Source: Ilyomonas sp964249755
Lineage (GTDB): Bacteria > Bacteroidota > Bacteroidia > Chitinophagales > Chitinophagaceae
DNA: 64,000 bases
NCBI GenBank assembly: GCA_964249755.1
Contig: CAXUDB010000001.1
Location: 806,001 to 870,000 of the forward strand
Reading direction: 5' to 3'
Part shown: positions 18,160 through 26,160 of the stretch, piece after piece
Layout of the letters: the number at the start of each line of letters is the position of its first letter
Numbering within the stretch: the first letter of the stretch is position 1
Translations under genes and position numbers: made by a program
The notes under the pieces: model-generated
Databases searched by the model: none
The model's input: only the letters and a program-made list of their open reading frames with translations
What the model was told of the DNA's origin: nothing

Positions 18160-18753
18160 ATGAAGAAGATAGAACTTGAGATTGTGGCTTTGTCTCACAG
18201 TATTACGCAGACACATTCTTATGCGGTGGTGTTGGGTGAAGTAAACGGTATGCGCCGTCTTCCTATTGTTATCGGTGGTTTTGAAGCTCAGGCAATTGCT
18301 GTAGCGCTGGAGCGTATGCAGCCCAGCCGCCCCCTGACGCACGACCTCATGAAGAACTTTATGAATGCCTTTAATGTGGAGCTGATGGAGATTGTGATTA
18401 ACGATTTGCAGGAAGGTATTTTTTACTCCAAATTGGTTTGTATAGACGAGCATGATACCATTGAAATAGACAGCCGCACCTCCGATGCACTGGCGCTGGC
18501 AGTGCGTTTTGGTTGCCCTATTTATACCTTCGATAACATACTGGAAAGCGCCGGCATTTTAATGGAAGATAGCACCGGCAAGAAGAAAGGCGATGTGGCG
18601 GTAGAGCAAACCGTAAGCACTTCTTCCGGTAAAGAAAACCTGCACAGCCTGAGTGTTGACGAACTGCAGACGTTACTAAACGAAGTGCTGGAACAGGAAG
18701 ATTACCTGCGCGCCATCTCTATACGTGATGAGCTGAAAAAACGTAAAAAGTAG
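18160..18753 (+). CDS. Bifunctional nuclease-family protein with UVR motif
   Basis: 197 residues. An N-terminal DUF151/bifunctional nuclease domain (about 1-130; LPIVIGGFEAQAIAVALE and RPLTHDLMKN are diagnostic) and a C-terminal UvrB/UvrC-type helical hairpin (LLNEVLEQEDYLRAISIRDE). Plant and bacterial members have RNase and DNase activity in vitro; the cellular role is unclear. ATG 18160 is preferred over a TTG four codons upstream. ispE follows after a 62-bp repeat. Confidence 0.88.
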   Translation: MKKIELEIVALSHSITQTHSYAVVLGEVNGMRRLPIVIGGFEAQAIAVALERMQPSRPLTHDLMKNFMNAFNVELMEIVINDLQEGIFYSKLVCIDEHDTIEIDSRTSDALALAVRFGCPIYTFDNILESAGILMEDSTGKKKGDVAVEQTVSTSSGKENLHSLSVDELQTLLNEVLEQEDYLRAISIRDELKKRKK

Positions 18754-18777
18754 TTTTTGAACAAAAGCTATTTTAAA

Positions 18778-18815
18778 AGTACATCGTACATCATACATCT
18801 AACATCATACATCAG
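18778..18815. repeat. ATGTACGAT-family repeat between the nuclease gene and ispE
   Basis: GTACATCGTACATCATACAT followed by CTAACATCATACATC, ending right at the ispE start codon. Confidence 0.7.
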
Positions 18816-19640
18816 GTGATTCGTTTCCCCAATTGCAAAATCAACCTTGGGCTTCATGTGCTGGGTAAACGAAGCGATGGTTATCACAATCTGGAAACAG
18901 TCTTCTTTCCTGTTCCCCTTTGTGATGCTTTGGAAATACTGCCATTACAGGAAGTTCAGCAGCCTTTATTTTCTCTTTCTGGTCTGCCTGTTGCCGGCGA
19001 CAACAATAACAATCTTTGCCTGAAGGCCTGGGGATTGCTGCGCAACGATTTTCCGCAATTGCCACCTGTAAATATTCATCTTCATAAATCCATCCCGATG
19101 GGTGCAGGTTTGGGCGGCGGTAGTGCCGATGGCGCTTTTATGCTGATGATGCTAAACGAAACATTCAAACTCGGCTTATCTTCCGAAAGGCTTGCACAGT
19201 ATGCATTAGCACTTGGCAGTGATTGTCCTTTTTTTATTTATAATAAGCCTTCCATAGCAACTGGCAGGGGCGAGGTAATGGAGGAAATAGAGGTGAATCT
19301 TGCGGGTTATTTTATGTATCTTGTTTACCCTAACCTGCACATCAATACCGGCGAAGCGTTTCGGGAATTGCGTTTTACTGATCATGCCGTTTCTGTAAAA
19401 GACATCATTCAGCAACCCATAGAAACCTGGAAAGAAAACCTGAAGAATGATTTTGAAGAAGGCATCGCCCGCCAGCATCCTGTGATTGCCAATCTTAAGC
19501 AACAACTGTATGAACAAGGCGCTGTTTATGCCGCCATGAGCGGCAGCGGCAGCACTGTGTTTAGCTTGTTTAAAAATGAACCGGCTGCATTATCTTTTCC
19601 CGACAATTATTTTGGGAGAATAATAAAGATAAATGGTTGA
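18816..19640 (+). CDS. ispE: 4-diphosphocytidyl-2-C-methyl-D-erythritol kinase
   Basis: 274 residues of the GHMP kinase fold. It phosphorylates CDP-ME in the MEP isoprenoid pathway. FPNCKINLGLHVLGKRSDGYHNLE at the start and the ATP loop PMGAGLGGGSADGAF (94-108) identify it, with AMSGSGSTVF near the end. The start is GTG 18816: it gives exactly the conserved N-terminus, and no ATG is available upstream in frame. Confidence 0.95.
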   Translation: MIRFPNCKINLGLHVLGKRSDGYHNLETVFFPVPLCDALEILPLQEVQQPLFSLSGLPVAGDNNNNLCLKAWGLLRNDFPQLPPVNIHLHKSIPMGAGLGGGSADGAFMLMMLNETFKLGLSSERLAQYALALGSDCPFFIYNKPSIATGRGEVMEEIEVNLAGYFMYLVYPNLHINTGEAFRELRFTDHAVSVKDIIQQPIETWKENLKNDFEEGIARQHPVIANLKQQLYEQGAVYAAMSGSGSTVFSLFKNEPAALSFPDNYFGRIIKING

Positions 19641-19783
19641 TGAAGCAGATGATTTCTTCTGCCTGATATTAAAAATGCCACCGGCAAAACTCTCCCTAAA
19701 ATGTTTTAGAATAAACAGTTTCTGGATTTACAATGAAGTGAAACTATTGTAACGTTTTATACTTTTCTCATCGTCTTAAAACA

Positions 19784-19816
19784 AAAATCCGCAACCTGTA
19801 AGGTTGCGGATTTTTT
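19784..19816. terminator. Bidirectional terminator between ispE and a cytochrome gene
   Basis: Perfect 10-bp stem ATCCGCAACC/GGTTGCGGAT with a 5-nt loop, A-run before and T-run after, between convergent genes. Confidence 0.9.
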
Positions 19817-19834
19817 ATAACTAAAAGATTTTCC

Positions 19835-20350
19835 TTAAGGCTTCTTCATCGTGCCGCTATCACGCATTGGCATTTGTCCATTGGTCGGCGGAGCCTGACC
19901 GTTCGGAGGCATGTGTCCGCCGGGTGGCATTCCATGGTCATCATGGCCCATCGGCGGAATCCCTTCCGGATGCGGGTTTCCGTTATGGCAGGTATAGCAG
20001 GTTACTGCATGAATCGTATCGGTGTTGCTGGATTTATTAAAATTGAAATATTCTTTGTTGATGCCTGTTGTCATAGTCATCATATATCTCGCTATATCTT
20101 TTTCCGGCTTTTCATCGGAAGCAAAATTCAACCGTCCCGTAGCCGGGTCAGGCGCATGGCAGAAGCCACACTTCACGCCCAGCGAGGCTTTGAAGTGATC
20201 CATGATGTGGTCTAAGCTATCGTGGCTGATATCTTTCGGCAATATTTTCAGATTTTTAAAACCGCCCTGCCGGGGAGATTTGGTAAAAGAAACAGAAGCG
20301 ACATAAACAATGGCTGCGAGGAGAAAGAGAATCAGAAATTGTTTTCTCAT
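19835..20350 (-). CDS. Periplasmic c-type cytochrome with two haem motifs
   Basis: 171 residues. A signal or anchor helix (about 4-21) is followed by two CxxCH haem sites, CGFCH (61-65) and CYTCH (118-122), with a helix of HFKASLGVKC type that resembles the family annotated as photosynthetic reaction-centre cytochrome c-like in non-phototrophic Bacteroidota. The last 45 residues are rich in Pro, Gly, Met and His (HDDHGMPPGGHMPP), which suggests metal binding or disorder. ATG 20350 begins a proper signal peptide; the longer frame does not. Confidence 0.85.
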   Translation of the reverse strand: MRKQFLILFLLAAIVYVASVSFTKSPRQGGFKNLKILPKDISHDSLDHIMDHFKASLGVKCGFCHAPDPATGRLNFASDEKPEKDIARYMMTMTTGINKEYFNFNKSSNTDTIHAVTCYTCHNGNPHPEGIPPMGHDDHGMPPGGHMPPNGQAPPTNGQMPMRDSGTMKKP

Positions 20351-20414
20351 AAGGAATACATTAATGAATGATTGGTTCGTTGACCCGATAAATATAAAAT
20401 GATTTACTGCAAAT

Positions 20415-20446
20415 AAAAAAGAGCGTTTGTAAAAACGCTCTTTTTT
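20415..20446 (-). terminator. Terminator after the YtxH-like gene
   Basis: Perfect 14-bp stem (20415-20428 with 20433-20446), 4-nt loop, with A- and T-runs forming the stem base. Confidence 0.9.
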
Positions 20447-20466
20447 AATCATTTGTTTATCCACTC

Positions 20467-20805
20467 TTACTTAGCCGGCTCCGGACTGGGTGCCGCATTC
20501 ACTTTGTTTTCTGCAGTGTTAATAGCTTCCTTGCCGCTGTCTAACAGCTTCAGAATTTTTTCTCTTACGTCATCGCTGATGCCTTCAATTTTCTGGCTTA
20601 ACGTGGCTCTGAGGTCATCTGCTTTGGTGGTGGCTTTGTCTTTTAACTGACTGAATTTCTCTTTCGCGGCATCGGTTAATTCGCCGGTTTTATCAGAAAT
20701 TTTCTGGCGGGTTTCTTCGCCCGTCATAGGAGCAATCAGCAACCCTACTGCTACGCCGGCCAATACGCCGGATACGGTACCAAGGATTATTTTTTGTGCG
20801 CTCAT
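20467..20805 (-). CDS. YtxH-domain protein
   Basis: 112 residues: one membrane helix with small residues (ILGTVSGVLAGVAVGLLIAP), then the conserved TGEETRQKISDKT motif and a long charged amphipathic helix. YtxH-like proteins are common, stress-linked in some Firmicutes, and otherwise uncharacterised. ATG 20805 starts the helix; the much longer upstream frame is antisense to the methyltransferase gene and is not coding. Confidence 0.82.
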   Translation of the reverse strand: MSAQKIILGTVSGVLAGVAVGLLIAPMTGEETRQKISDKTGELTDAAKEKFSQLKDKATTKADDLRATLSQKIEGISDDVREKILKLLDSGKEAINTAENKVNAAPSPEPAK

Positions 20806-20889
20806 GTTTAATAATTTTTTGTTAGTGAAGTAAAATAAATTTTCAATAACCCTGCCAAGATTCAATGCCGGCAACGATACCTTTGGCGC

Positions 20890-22065
20890 ATGACGAAGGT
20901 GATTCTGAAACGGAAAATCGCACCGCGCATTGCCAATGGTCATCCCTGGATATTTGGCAATGAAGTGGACGGAACAGAAGGCGATGTAACGCCCAGTGAT
21001 ATTGTGGATGTGTACTTCGCTGATCGTTCCTTTGCCGGTCGCGGCTTTATTAATCCGCAGTCGCAGATTCTGGTGCGGTTGCTTACAAGAAAGAAAGAAG
21101 ATATTGACGACTCCTTTTTCTATAAACGGATAGAAACTGCCTGGCACTATCGCCGCAAGATTGGCTACACTGAAAACTGCCGGCTGGTGTTTGGCGAAGC
21201 CGATTATCTGCCTTCGCTGGTGATTGATAAATTCAACGATTATTTTTCGCTGCAAACGCTGTCGCTGGGCATGGACAAATGGAAGTCTGCCATTGTAGAT
21301 GCTCTAAACAAAATCTTTACGCCGAAAGGTATTTATGAGCGCAATGATGTGCCGGTGCGCACTTTGGAAGGCTTGCCACAGCAAACCGGTTTTTTATCGC
21401 CGCCGTTCGATACCAATATTGAAATTAATGAGAATGGACTCCGCTTTATTGTTGACTTGCAAAACGGTCAGAAAACCGGGTATTTTTTAGACCAGCAGGA
21501 CAATCGTCGTGCCATCCGCCACATTGTAAAAGATGCCGATGTGCTGGGCGCATTTACTTATACCGGCACCTTTGAAATCCATGCGGCGCACTATGGCGCG
21601 AAGTCGGTACTGGGACTGGATATTTCGGAGAGCGCGGTAGCACAAGCTAATCATCATGCAAAGATGAACGGTGTGCAGAACATCTGCCGTTTTGAAGCGA
21701 TGAATGCATTTGATGTGTTGAAACAATGGACCAAAGAAGGGCGTAACTATGATGTGGTGATGCTCGACCCGCCTGCTTTTACCAAAAGCCGCGAGAACAT
21801 TCAGAAAGCCATCACAGGCTATAAGGAAATTAACCTGCGTGGTATGAAACTGATTCGTAGTGGCGGCTTTCTTGTAACCAGCAGTTGCACCAACCTGGTA
21901 TCGCCCGAATTGTTTTTGCAAACCATAGAGATGGCTGCTAAAGATGCACGGAAGAACATCCGGCAGGTAACGTTTCGCACGCAATCGAGCGACCATCCGA
22001 TTATCTGGGGCATGGAAAATACCAACTACCTTAAGTTTTTAATTGTAGAAGTGACGGACAGGTAA
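20890..22065 (+). CDS. RlmI-like class I rRNA methyltransferase
   Basis: 391 residues: an N-terminal PUA domain (about 1-75, RIANGHPWIFGNEV), an EEHD-type middle and a Rossmann SAM-methyltransferase domain with DVLGAFTYTGTFEIHAAHYGA and catalytic LDPPAFTKS (about 295-303). E. coli RlmI makes m5C1962 in 23S rRNA; the domain order and QQDNRR motif support the same type. Divergent from the YtxH gene. Confidence 0.88.
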   Translation: MTKVILKRKIAPRIANGHPWIFGNEVDGTEGDVTPSDIVDVYFADRSFAGRGFINPQSQILVRLLTRKKEDIDDSFFYKRIETAWHYRRKIGYTENCRLVFGEADYLPSLVIDKFNDYFSLQTLSLGMDKWKSAIVDALNKIFTPKGIYERNDVPVRTLEGLPQQTGFLSPPFDTNIEINENGLRFIVDLQNGQKTGYFLDQQDNRRAIRHIVKDADVLGAFTYTGTFEIHAAHYGAKSVLGLDISESAVAQANHHAKMNGVQNICRFEAMNAFDVLKQWTKEGRNYDVVMLDPPAFTKSRENIQKAITGYKEINLRGMKLIRSGGFLVTSSCTNLVSPELFLQTIEMAAKDARKNIRQVTFRTQSSDHPIIWGMENTNYLKFLIVEVTDR

Positions 22066-22190
22066 GGAAATGTACGATATTAGATGTACGATGTATATGG
22101 TAAGATCGATTGCGCTAACTATAAGAAGATAGCAGTCTTAACTCACAACTATACATCATACATCCGACATCTAACATTGTACATTTCCTC
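22066..22190. repeat. ATGTACGAT-family inverted repeat pair
   Basis: GGAAATGTACGATATTAGAT at the methyltransferase stop recurs inverted at about 22150-22190 (CTAACATTGTACATTTCC), about 50 bp apart. The two arms could form one long imperfect hairpin after the gene. The gap to 22298 holds no gene. Confidence 0.75.
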
Positions 22191-22297
22191 ACTTTATTAT
22201 GATTTATAAAACATAAAGTGGCTAAACTCTATCTAACTAAGAACGTCTTTTGTTGAGTTTAAAACAGTAAACCTTTTCGTTCCTTTTAATTAATAGC

Positions 22298-23038
22298 ATG
22301 AAGAAAATTATCGTCTTTCTTATTTTGATTTTAGCTACCCAACTAGTCCATGCGCAAAAGAAAAAATCCTGGAGAAATTTGTTGCACAAAGACTCGTCAG
22401 GTACTATTTCACTTGGTTCCATTGCATCAAGTCTCAGCACAGATGATATAGCCGGCGGTTTAAAGGAAGCCCTGAATAAAGGCGTGGAAACCGGCACCAG
22501 TTTATTATCGGCGCAAGACGGATTTTTTAAAAATGCCGCCGTAAAAATATTAATGCCGCCAGAGGCAAAGAAGGCTGAAAAAGCCCTGCGCAACGCAGGG
22601 TTGGGCAGCGAAGTAGATAAAGCAGTTTTAACCATGAACCGCGCCGCCGAAGATGCTGCTAAAAGTGCAGCGCCCATTTTCTTAGATGCCATTAAGCAAA
22701 TGACAATAACAGATGCGCTCAATATTCTAAAAGGCAGCGACTCGGCAGCTACTACCTATTTAAAAGCCAGCACTACTAGTGCCCTTACAGCCGCTTTCCG
22801 TCCCATTGTGGATAGCTCTTTAGGCAAAGTAGATGCTACGCGATATTGGTCTTTGCTCACTACTACTTACAACAAAATACCGCTGGTGCAAAAAGTAGAA
22901 ACAGACCTGACTACCTACGTAACCGGCAAAGCGTTGGATGGCTTGTTTCACGAGATTGCGTTGCAGGAAAAAGACATTCGCCAGCATCCTGCTGCAAGAA
23001 CCACGGATTTGCTGAAGAAAGTGTTTGCTAAGCAATAA
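22298..23038 (+). CDS. DUF4197-family secreted protein
   Basis: 246 residues with a signal peptide (cleavage near LVHAQ). The mature helical protein (GLKEALNKGVETGTSLLS; KILMPPEAKKAEKALRNAG; FRPIVDSSLGKVDATRYWSLL) fits DUF4197, a periplasmic family of unknown role in Proteobacteria and Bacteroidota. Freestanding gene flanked by repeats. Confidence 0.85.
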   Translation: MKKIIVFLILILATQLVHAQKKKSWRNLLHKDSSGTISLGSIASSLSTDDIAGGLKEALNKGVETGTSLLSAQDGFFKNAAVKILMPPEAKKAEKALRNAGLGSEVDKAVLTMNRAAEDAAKSAAPIFLDAIKQMTITDALNILKGSDSAATTYLKASTTSALTAAFRPIVDSSLGKVDATRYWSLLTTTYNKIPLVQKVETDLTTYVTGKALDGLFHEIALQEKDIRQHPAARTTDLLKKVFAKQ

Positions 23039-23040
23039 AT

Positions 23041-23235
23041 AGAACACGGATAATACGGACTAGCGTGCACGGATTGGCAGGATTGTCTGAACTGGGATGG
23101 ATGAGATACATAGGATTGATGGGATAAGGATAAATACAATTTACATACAAGCAAATTCAGTCATTACTATTCCATCTTACTTATTCAATAGTAAATCCCG
23201 AACATCCGTGCACGAAGTCTGTGTTATCCGTGTTC
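23041..23235. repeat. Dispersed repeat element, copy A (with inverted arms)
   Basis: Left arm 23042-23074 (GAACACGGATAATACGGACT...) and right arm 23204-23235 are inverted copies with about 28 of 32 matching positions. The interior holds GGGATGG...TTGATGGGATA and CTTACTTATTCAATAGTAAATC blocks that recur, rearranged, at 52441-52570. It fills the gap between convergent genes. Confidence 0.8.
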
Positions 23236-23249
23236 CATCATCCTATGTT

Positions 23250-24623
23250 CTATAGCGATTTCAAAAATTGGAGCAATGCATTCCTGTCCTCTTTGCTCAG
23301 GTTCATAAATCCATTCTTGCTCCGCTCTGCTTCGCCGCCATGCCATAAAATGGCTTCCTCAATGCTTTGTGCGCGACCATCGTGTAGATAGAACGTAACG
23401 CCCTGCACTTTTTGCAACATGCCCAAACCCCACAGTGGTGCCGTTCTCCACTCATTGCCGGTAGCAACAAAGTCGGGGCGACCATCGGCTAGGCCATCAC
23501 CCATATCGTGCAGCAGCAGATCGGTATAAGGATGAATGCGCTGGTGGCTAAGCGAAGGCACATCGGTAACATAGCCGGTGTACATGGTTGTCTTGTGGCA
23601 GCCCGAGCAATTGATTTGATTAAACAGTGCCTCGCCTTTTTTGTTAGTCGGATCGTTCACATTGCGGCGTGCCGGAACGGCCAAGGTTTTTACATAAAAG
23701 ATGGTTGCATTTAAAGTGCTGTCGGGCAGTTCAATAATAGTTTTATCCTGCTTATACTGGCTTTGGCTCTTGCTGTTTTCATCGTAAAACAAATAGTTGG
23801 TTACGCCCATATCCTGCTGGTAAGCGAGCGCCACCTGGTTTTGCAGGGAAATGGTATTTGCCTTCAACCCAAACCGGCCAATACGCAATACATTCAATGC
23901 AGTATCGAAGATATAATTCGGTCTTCCACTAATGCCGTCTCCGTCTTTATCATCCTCATCGGCAAAAGATAGCAGCGTGCTTGCCTCAATATTATCAAGC
24001 AGACCGATGCCAAACACCGGCGGCGCTAAACGGGGAGACAAATAATAGGAGGCAGGCAAAGGATAATAAGGGTTAACAAGTTGATAGGAAGGCTTTCGCA
24101 AAGTCACCACCGTGCCATCGGGGTAAGAAACCGGAACCGATGTGTACTGGATGTTCACACTCGCTTCGGGGGTAATGCCAAGTAAAGCCTTATCCTGCAC
24201 CTGGAAGCCATAGCCGGGAATGCTTAGCGGTGCGCCATGCTCGTCGGTGCCGGGCAGGCTCACGCGAATTAACAGGGATGAGTTCTGCAAACCCGCCGTA
24301 GGCGTGCCTTTGCCATCGTTGTGATGGCAGGAGATGCAGGATACATTGTTATAAATATAGCCAAGACCACCGAAGACAGGTGCCGGAGCTGATACAAACG
24401 TTTGCTCGAAGGCTTTGTCGCCCAGCTCGTGCACAAACCCGTCTCTACCTTCCAACCCGTCGATGCCATGTGAGAATGCCTGCGAAGTTTCATCAAATGT
24501 AGTGGCTAAGCCGCCGCTGAGGCGATTATCGTATTGATCATCGGGTAATACATCAGGTTTGTTGCACCGGATGAAACAAGTTACAGCAGTTGTAATAACA
24601 AGGAGGATAGTCAATTTCTTCAT
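23250..24623 (-). CDS. Di-haem oxidoreductase (DHOR/COG3488-like)
   Basis: 457 residues with an N-terminal lipoprotein-like signal (Cys16 or Cys20; lipobox is atypical). Haem motif CISCHH at 96-101 and a second CSGCHK near 343, with DGDGISGRPNY and the RTAPLWGLG and FYLHDGRAQSIEEAILWHGGEA motifs near the C-terminus that mark this family of peroxidase-related cytochromes. Often encoded next to imelysin-type iron lipoproteins, but none is found here. Its substrate is unknown. Confidence 0.87.
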   Translation of the reverse strand: MKKLTILLVITTAVTCFIRCNKPDVLPDDQYDNRLSGGLATTFDETSQAFSHGIDGLEGRDGFVHELGDKAFEQTFVSAPAPVFGGLGYIYNNVSCISCHHNDGKGTPTAGLQNSSLLIRVSLPGTDEHGAPLSIPGYGFQVQDKALLGITPEASVNIQYTSVPVSYPDGTVVTLRKPSYQLVNPYYPLPASYYLSPRLAPPVFGIGLLDNIEASTLLSFADEDDKDGDGISGRPNYIFDTALNVLRIGRFGLKANTISLQNQVALAYQQDMGVTNYLFYDENSKSQSQYKQDKTIIELPDSTLNATIFYVKTLAVPARRNVNDPTNKKGEALFNQINCSGCHKTTMYTGYVTDVPSLSHQRIHPYTDLLLHDMGDGLADGRPDFVATGNEWRTAPLWGLGMLQKVQGVTFYLHDGRAQSIEEAILWHGGEAERSKNGFMNLSKEDRNALLQFLKSL

Positions 24624-24855
24624 TCGAAAAATGGGAGATAATGTGTCGAAGCAGCAAATATTTAACGGAATCGGGAGGAATGTTTACGAAATAGGAAGTA
24701 TTCTAAAAGAGAGCTAAGTTTTAAAAGAACTTTATAAAAGTTGTCAAAAAGAAAGCTAACAAAGCAGTACACGCATCACTGCGAGGCACGAAAGAGTCTT
24801 TGAACTGTATAAATGGGTTCAGAAGGCATTTAGCAATCACGGTAACATGCTTTAA

Positions 24856-24940
24856 CCATTACAGTCACACACATCTCCCTTACGAGTCTCATGCATAGCC
24901 TTACGAGTCGCGCGTATAGCCCTCACAGTCGCCATCTTTT
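24856..24940. repeat. Degenerate 21-22 bp tandem array (4 units)
   Basis: Units start at 24856, 24877, 24899 and 24920, with consensus CC(C/A)TTAC(G)AGTC...ATAG; the two central units are closest. It lies in the 540-bp gap between the di-haem gene and the his leader; the rest of that gap, apart from the promoter, shows nothing I recognise. Confidence 0.65.
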
Positions 24941-25007
24941 GCCCATCTTCGTGAGAACGCTAAGCCGTTCCCATCAAAACCTCCTTCCAAACTTCACACA
25001 CAAATAA

Positions 25008-25038
25008 TTTGGCGGGTTCCTTCATCCATCTATTTTTG
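25008..25038 (+). promoter_or_regulatory. Bacteroidota-type promoter of the his operon
   Basis: TTTG (25008-25011), a 19-bp spacer and TATTTTTG (25031-25038), an exact TAnnTTTG -7 box. Transcription would start near 25043-25046, at or almost at the GTG of the leader peptide. Confidence 0.75.
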
Positions 25039-25042
25039 CGGC

Positions 25043-25093
25043 GTGAAATTTTTCCTGCATATAACACATCATCACTCCGTTGCAACAACGTAG
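25043..25093 (+). CDS. hisL: his operon leader peptide
   Basis: A 16-residue frame, MKFFLHITHHHSVATT, begins with GTG and ends TAG at 25091-25093. Four of sixteen codons are histidine, three of them consecutive (25067-25075), directly upstream of hisG. This is the hallmark of attenuation by ribosome stalling: shortage of His-tRNA stalls the ribosome on the His codons and changes which downstream RNA stem forms. The segment over the leader codons, CTGCATATAACAC (25055-25067), is complementary to GTGTTTTGTGCAG (25098-25110) at 12 of 13 positions counting one G-U, giving the expected 1:2 stem. The start may be leaderless, as the promoter places the 5' end at the GTG. Confidence 0.82.
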   Translation: MKFFLHITHHHSVATT

Positions 25094-25125
25094 GCAGGTG
25101 TTTTGTGCAGGTACATCATAACATT

Positions 25126-25152
25126 GGGCTTACTAACGGGTAAGCCTTTTTT
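25126..25152 (+). terminator. Attenuator terminator ahead of hisG
   Basis: GGCTTAC (25127-25133) pairs with GTAAGCC (25140-25146), followed by six T. It ends 11 bp before the hisG ATG, so it must be read through for hisG expression. GTAGGC (25090-25095) can pair with its left arm GCTTAC with one G-U, a possible antiterminator. Confidence 0.8.
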
Positions 25153-25163
25153 ATTTCTCTATT

Positions 25164-26036
25164 ATGAATGAACAAAATAACACAGTGCTAAGGCTGGCGG
25201 TGCAGAAATCCGGTCGACTGCACGACGATTCCATGCGGCTGCTGAAAGAATGCGGCATCGAAGTAGGCAACGGCGTGAACAAGTTAAAAAGCGAAGCCAC
25301 CAACTTCCCCATGGAAGTGTTTTTTCTTCGCGACGATGATATTCCGCAGTATGTAGAAGATGCCGTAGCCGACATTGGGTTTGTGGGTGAGAATGTAGTG
25401 TATGAAAAGGAAAAAGCCGTAAACGTAGTAGAGAAATTAGGCTTTGGAAAATGCCGGCTTTCTATTGCCGTAGATAAAAACGAAGATTACCGCGATGCTT
25501 CGTTCTTGGAAGGCAAGCGCATCGCTACCAGCTATCCTGTATTGGTGCAAAAGTTTTTGCGCGAGAATGGCATTACTGCCGAAATACACGAAATCAGCGG
25601 CAGCGTAGAAATTGCGCCGGGCATCGGTCTGGCACATGCCATTTGCGATTTGGTGAGCAGTGGCTCTACCCTGTTTATGAATGGTTTGAAAGAAGCGGAA
25701 GTGATTCTGAGATCACAAGCTATACTAATCAAAAATAAAGGGTTGAGCGAGGCAAAAGAAGCCGTGCTTAACCGGCTCTTGTTTCGCATTAGCGCGGTGA
25801 AGAAGGCGCGCAATAACAAGTACATTCTGCTTAATGCGCCGGACGAGAAGCTGCAGGAAATCATTGCTATCCTACCTGGTATGAAAAGTCCCACCGTTGT
25901 GCCCCTGGCAGAACCGGGCTGGCACAGTGTTCACAGTGTGTTAAGCGAGGACGTTTTTTGGGATATTATCGAACAGTTAAAAGAAAAAGGCGCGCAGGGA
26001 ATACTGGTAATCCCCATTGAAAAGATGGTGATATGA
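25164..26036 (+). CDS. hisG: ATP phosphoribosyltransferase, long form
   Basis: 290 residues. It catalyses the first step of histidine synthesis, joining ATP and PRPP. The periplasmic-binding-like catalytic domain (LRLAVQKSGRLHDDS; DIGFVGENVV; the PRPP loop around ISGSVEIAPGIGLAHAICDLVSSG) is followed by a C-terminal ACT-like regulatory domain (about 215-290, ending GAQGILVIPIEKMVI), so it is the long HisG that is feedback-inhibited by histidine without HisZ. It follows the his attenuator and is co-directional with hisD 124 bp downstream. Confidence 0.96.
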   Translation: MNEQNNTVLRLAVQKSGRLHDDSMRLLKECGIEVGNGVNKLKSEATNFPMEVFFLRDDDIPQYVEDAVADIGFVGENVVYEKEKAVNVVEKLGFGKCRLSIAVDKNEDYRDASFLEGKRIATSYPVLVQKFLRENGITAEIHEISGSVEIAPGIGLAHAICDLVSSGSTLFMNGLKEAEVILRSQAILIKNKGLSEAKEAVLNRLLFRISAVKKARNNKYILLNAPDEKLQEIIAILPGMKSPTVVPLAEPGWHSVHSVLSEDVFWDIIEQLKEKGAQGILVIPIEKMVI

Positions 26037-26160
26037 GAGGCAAGGAGCAAGCAGAGAGATAGAGGAGACAAGCAACAAAAAACGGGAGTAGAAGTAGAGA
26101 CAGATTGAGGAAGAGAGAAGCTTTCTGTTTGGTTTATAGATACAATATAAAAAGAAGTGT

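Noticed and set aside
20806..21255. Long upstream extension of the YtxH-like gene
   Set aside because: It is antisense to the RlmI-like gene and has no signal; the family start at 20805 is clear.
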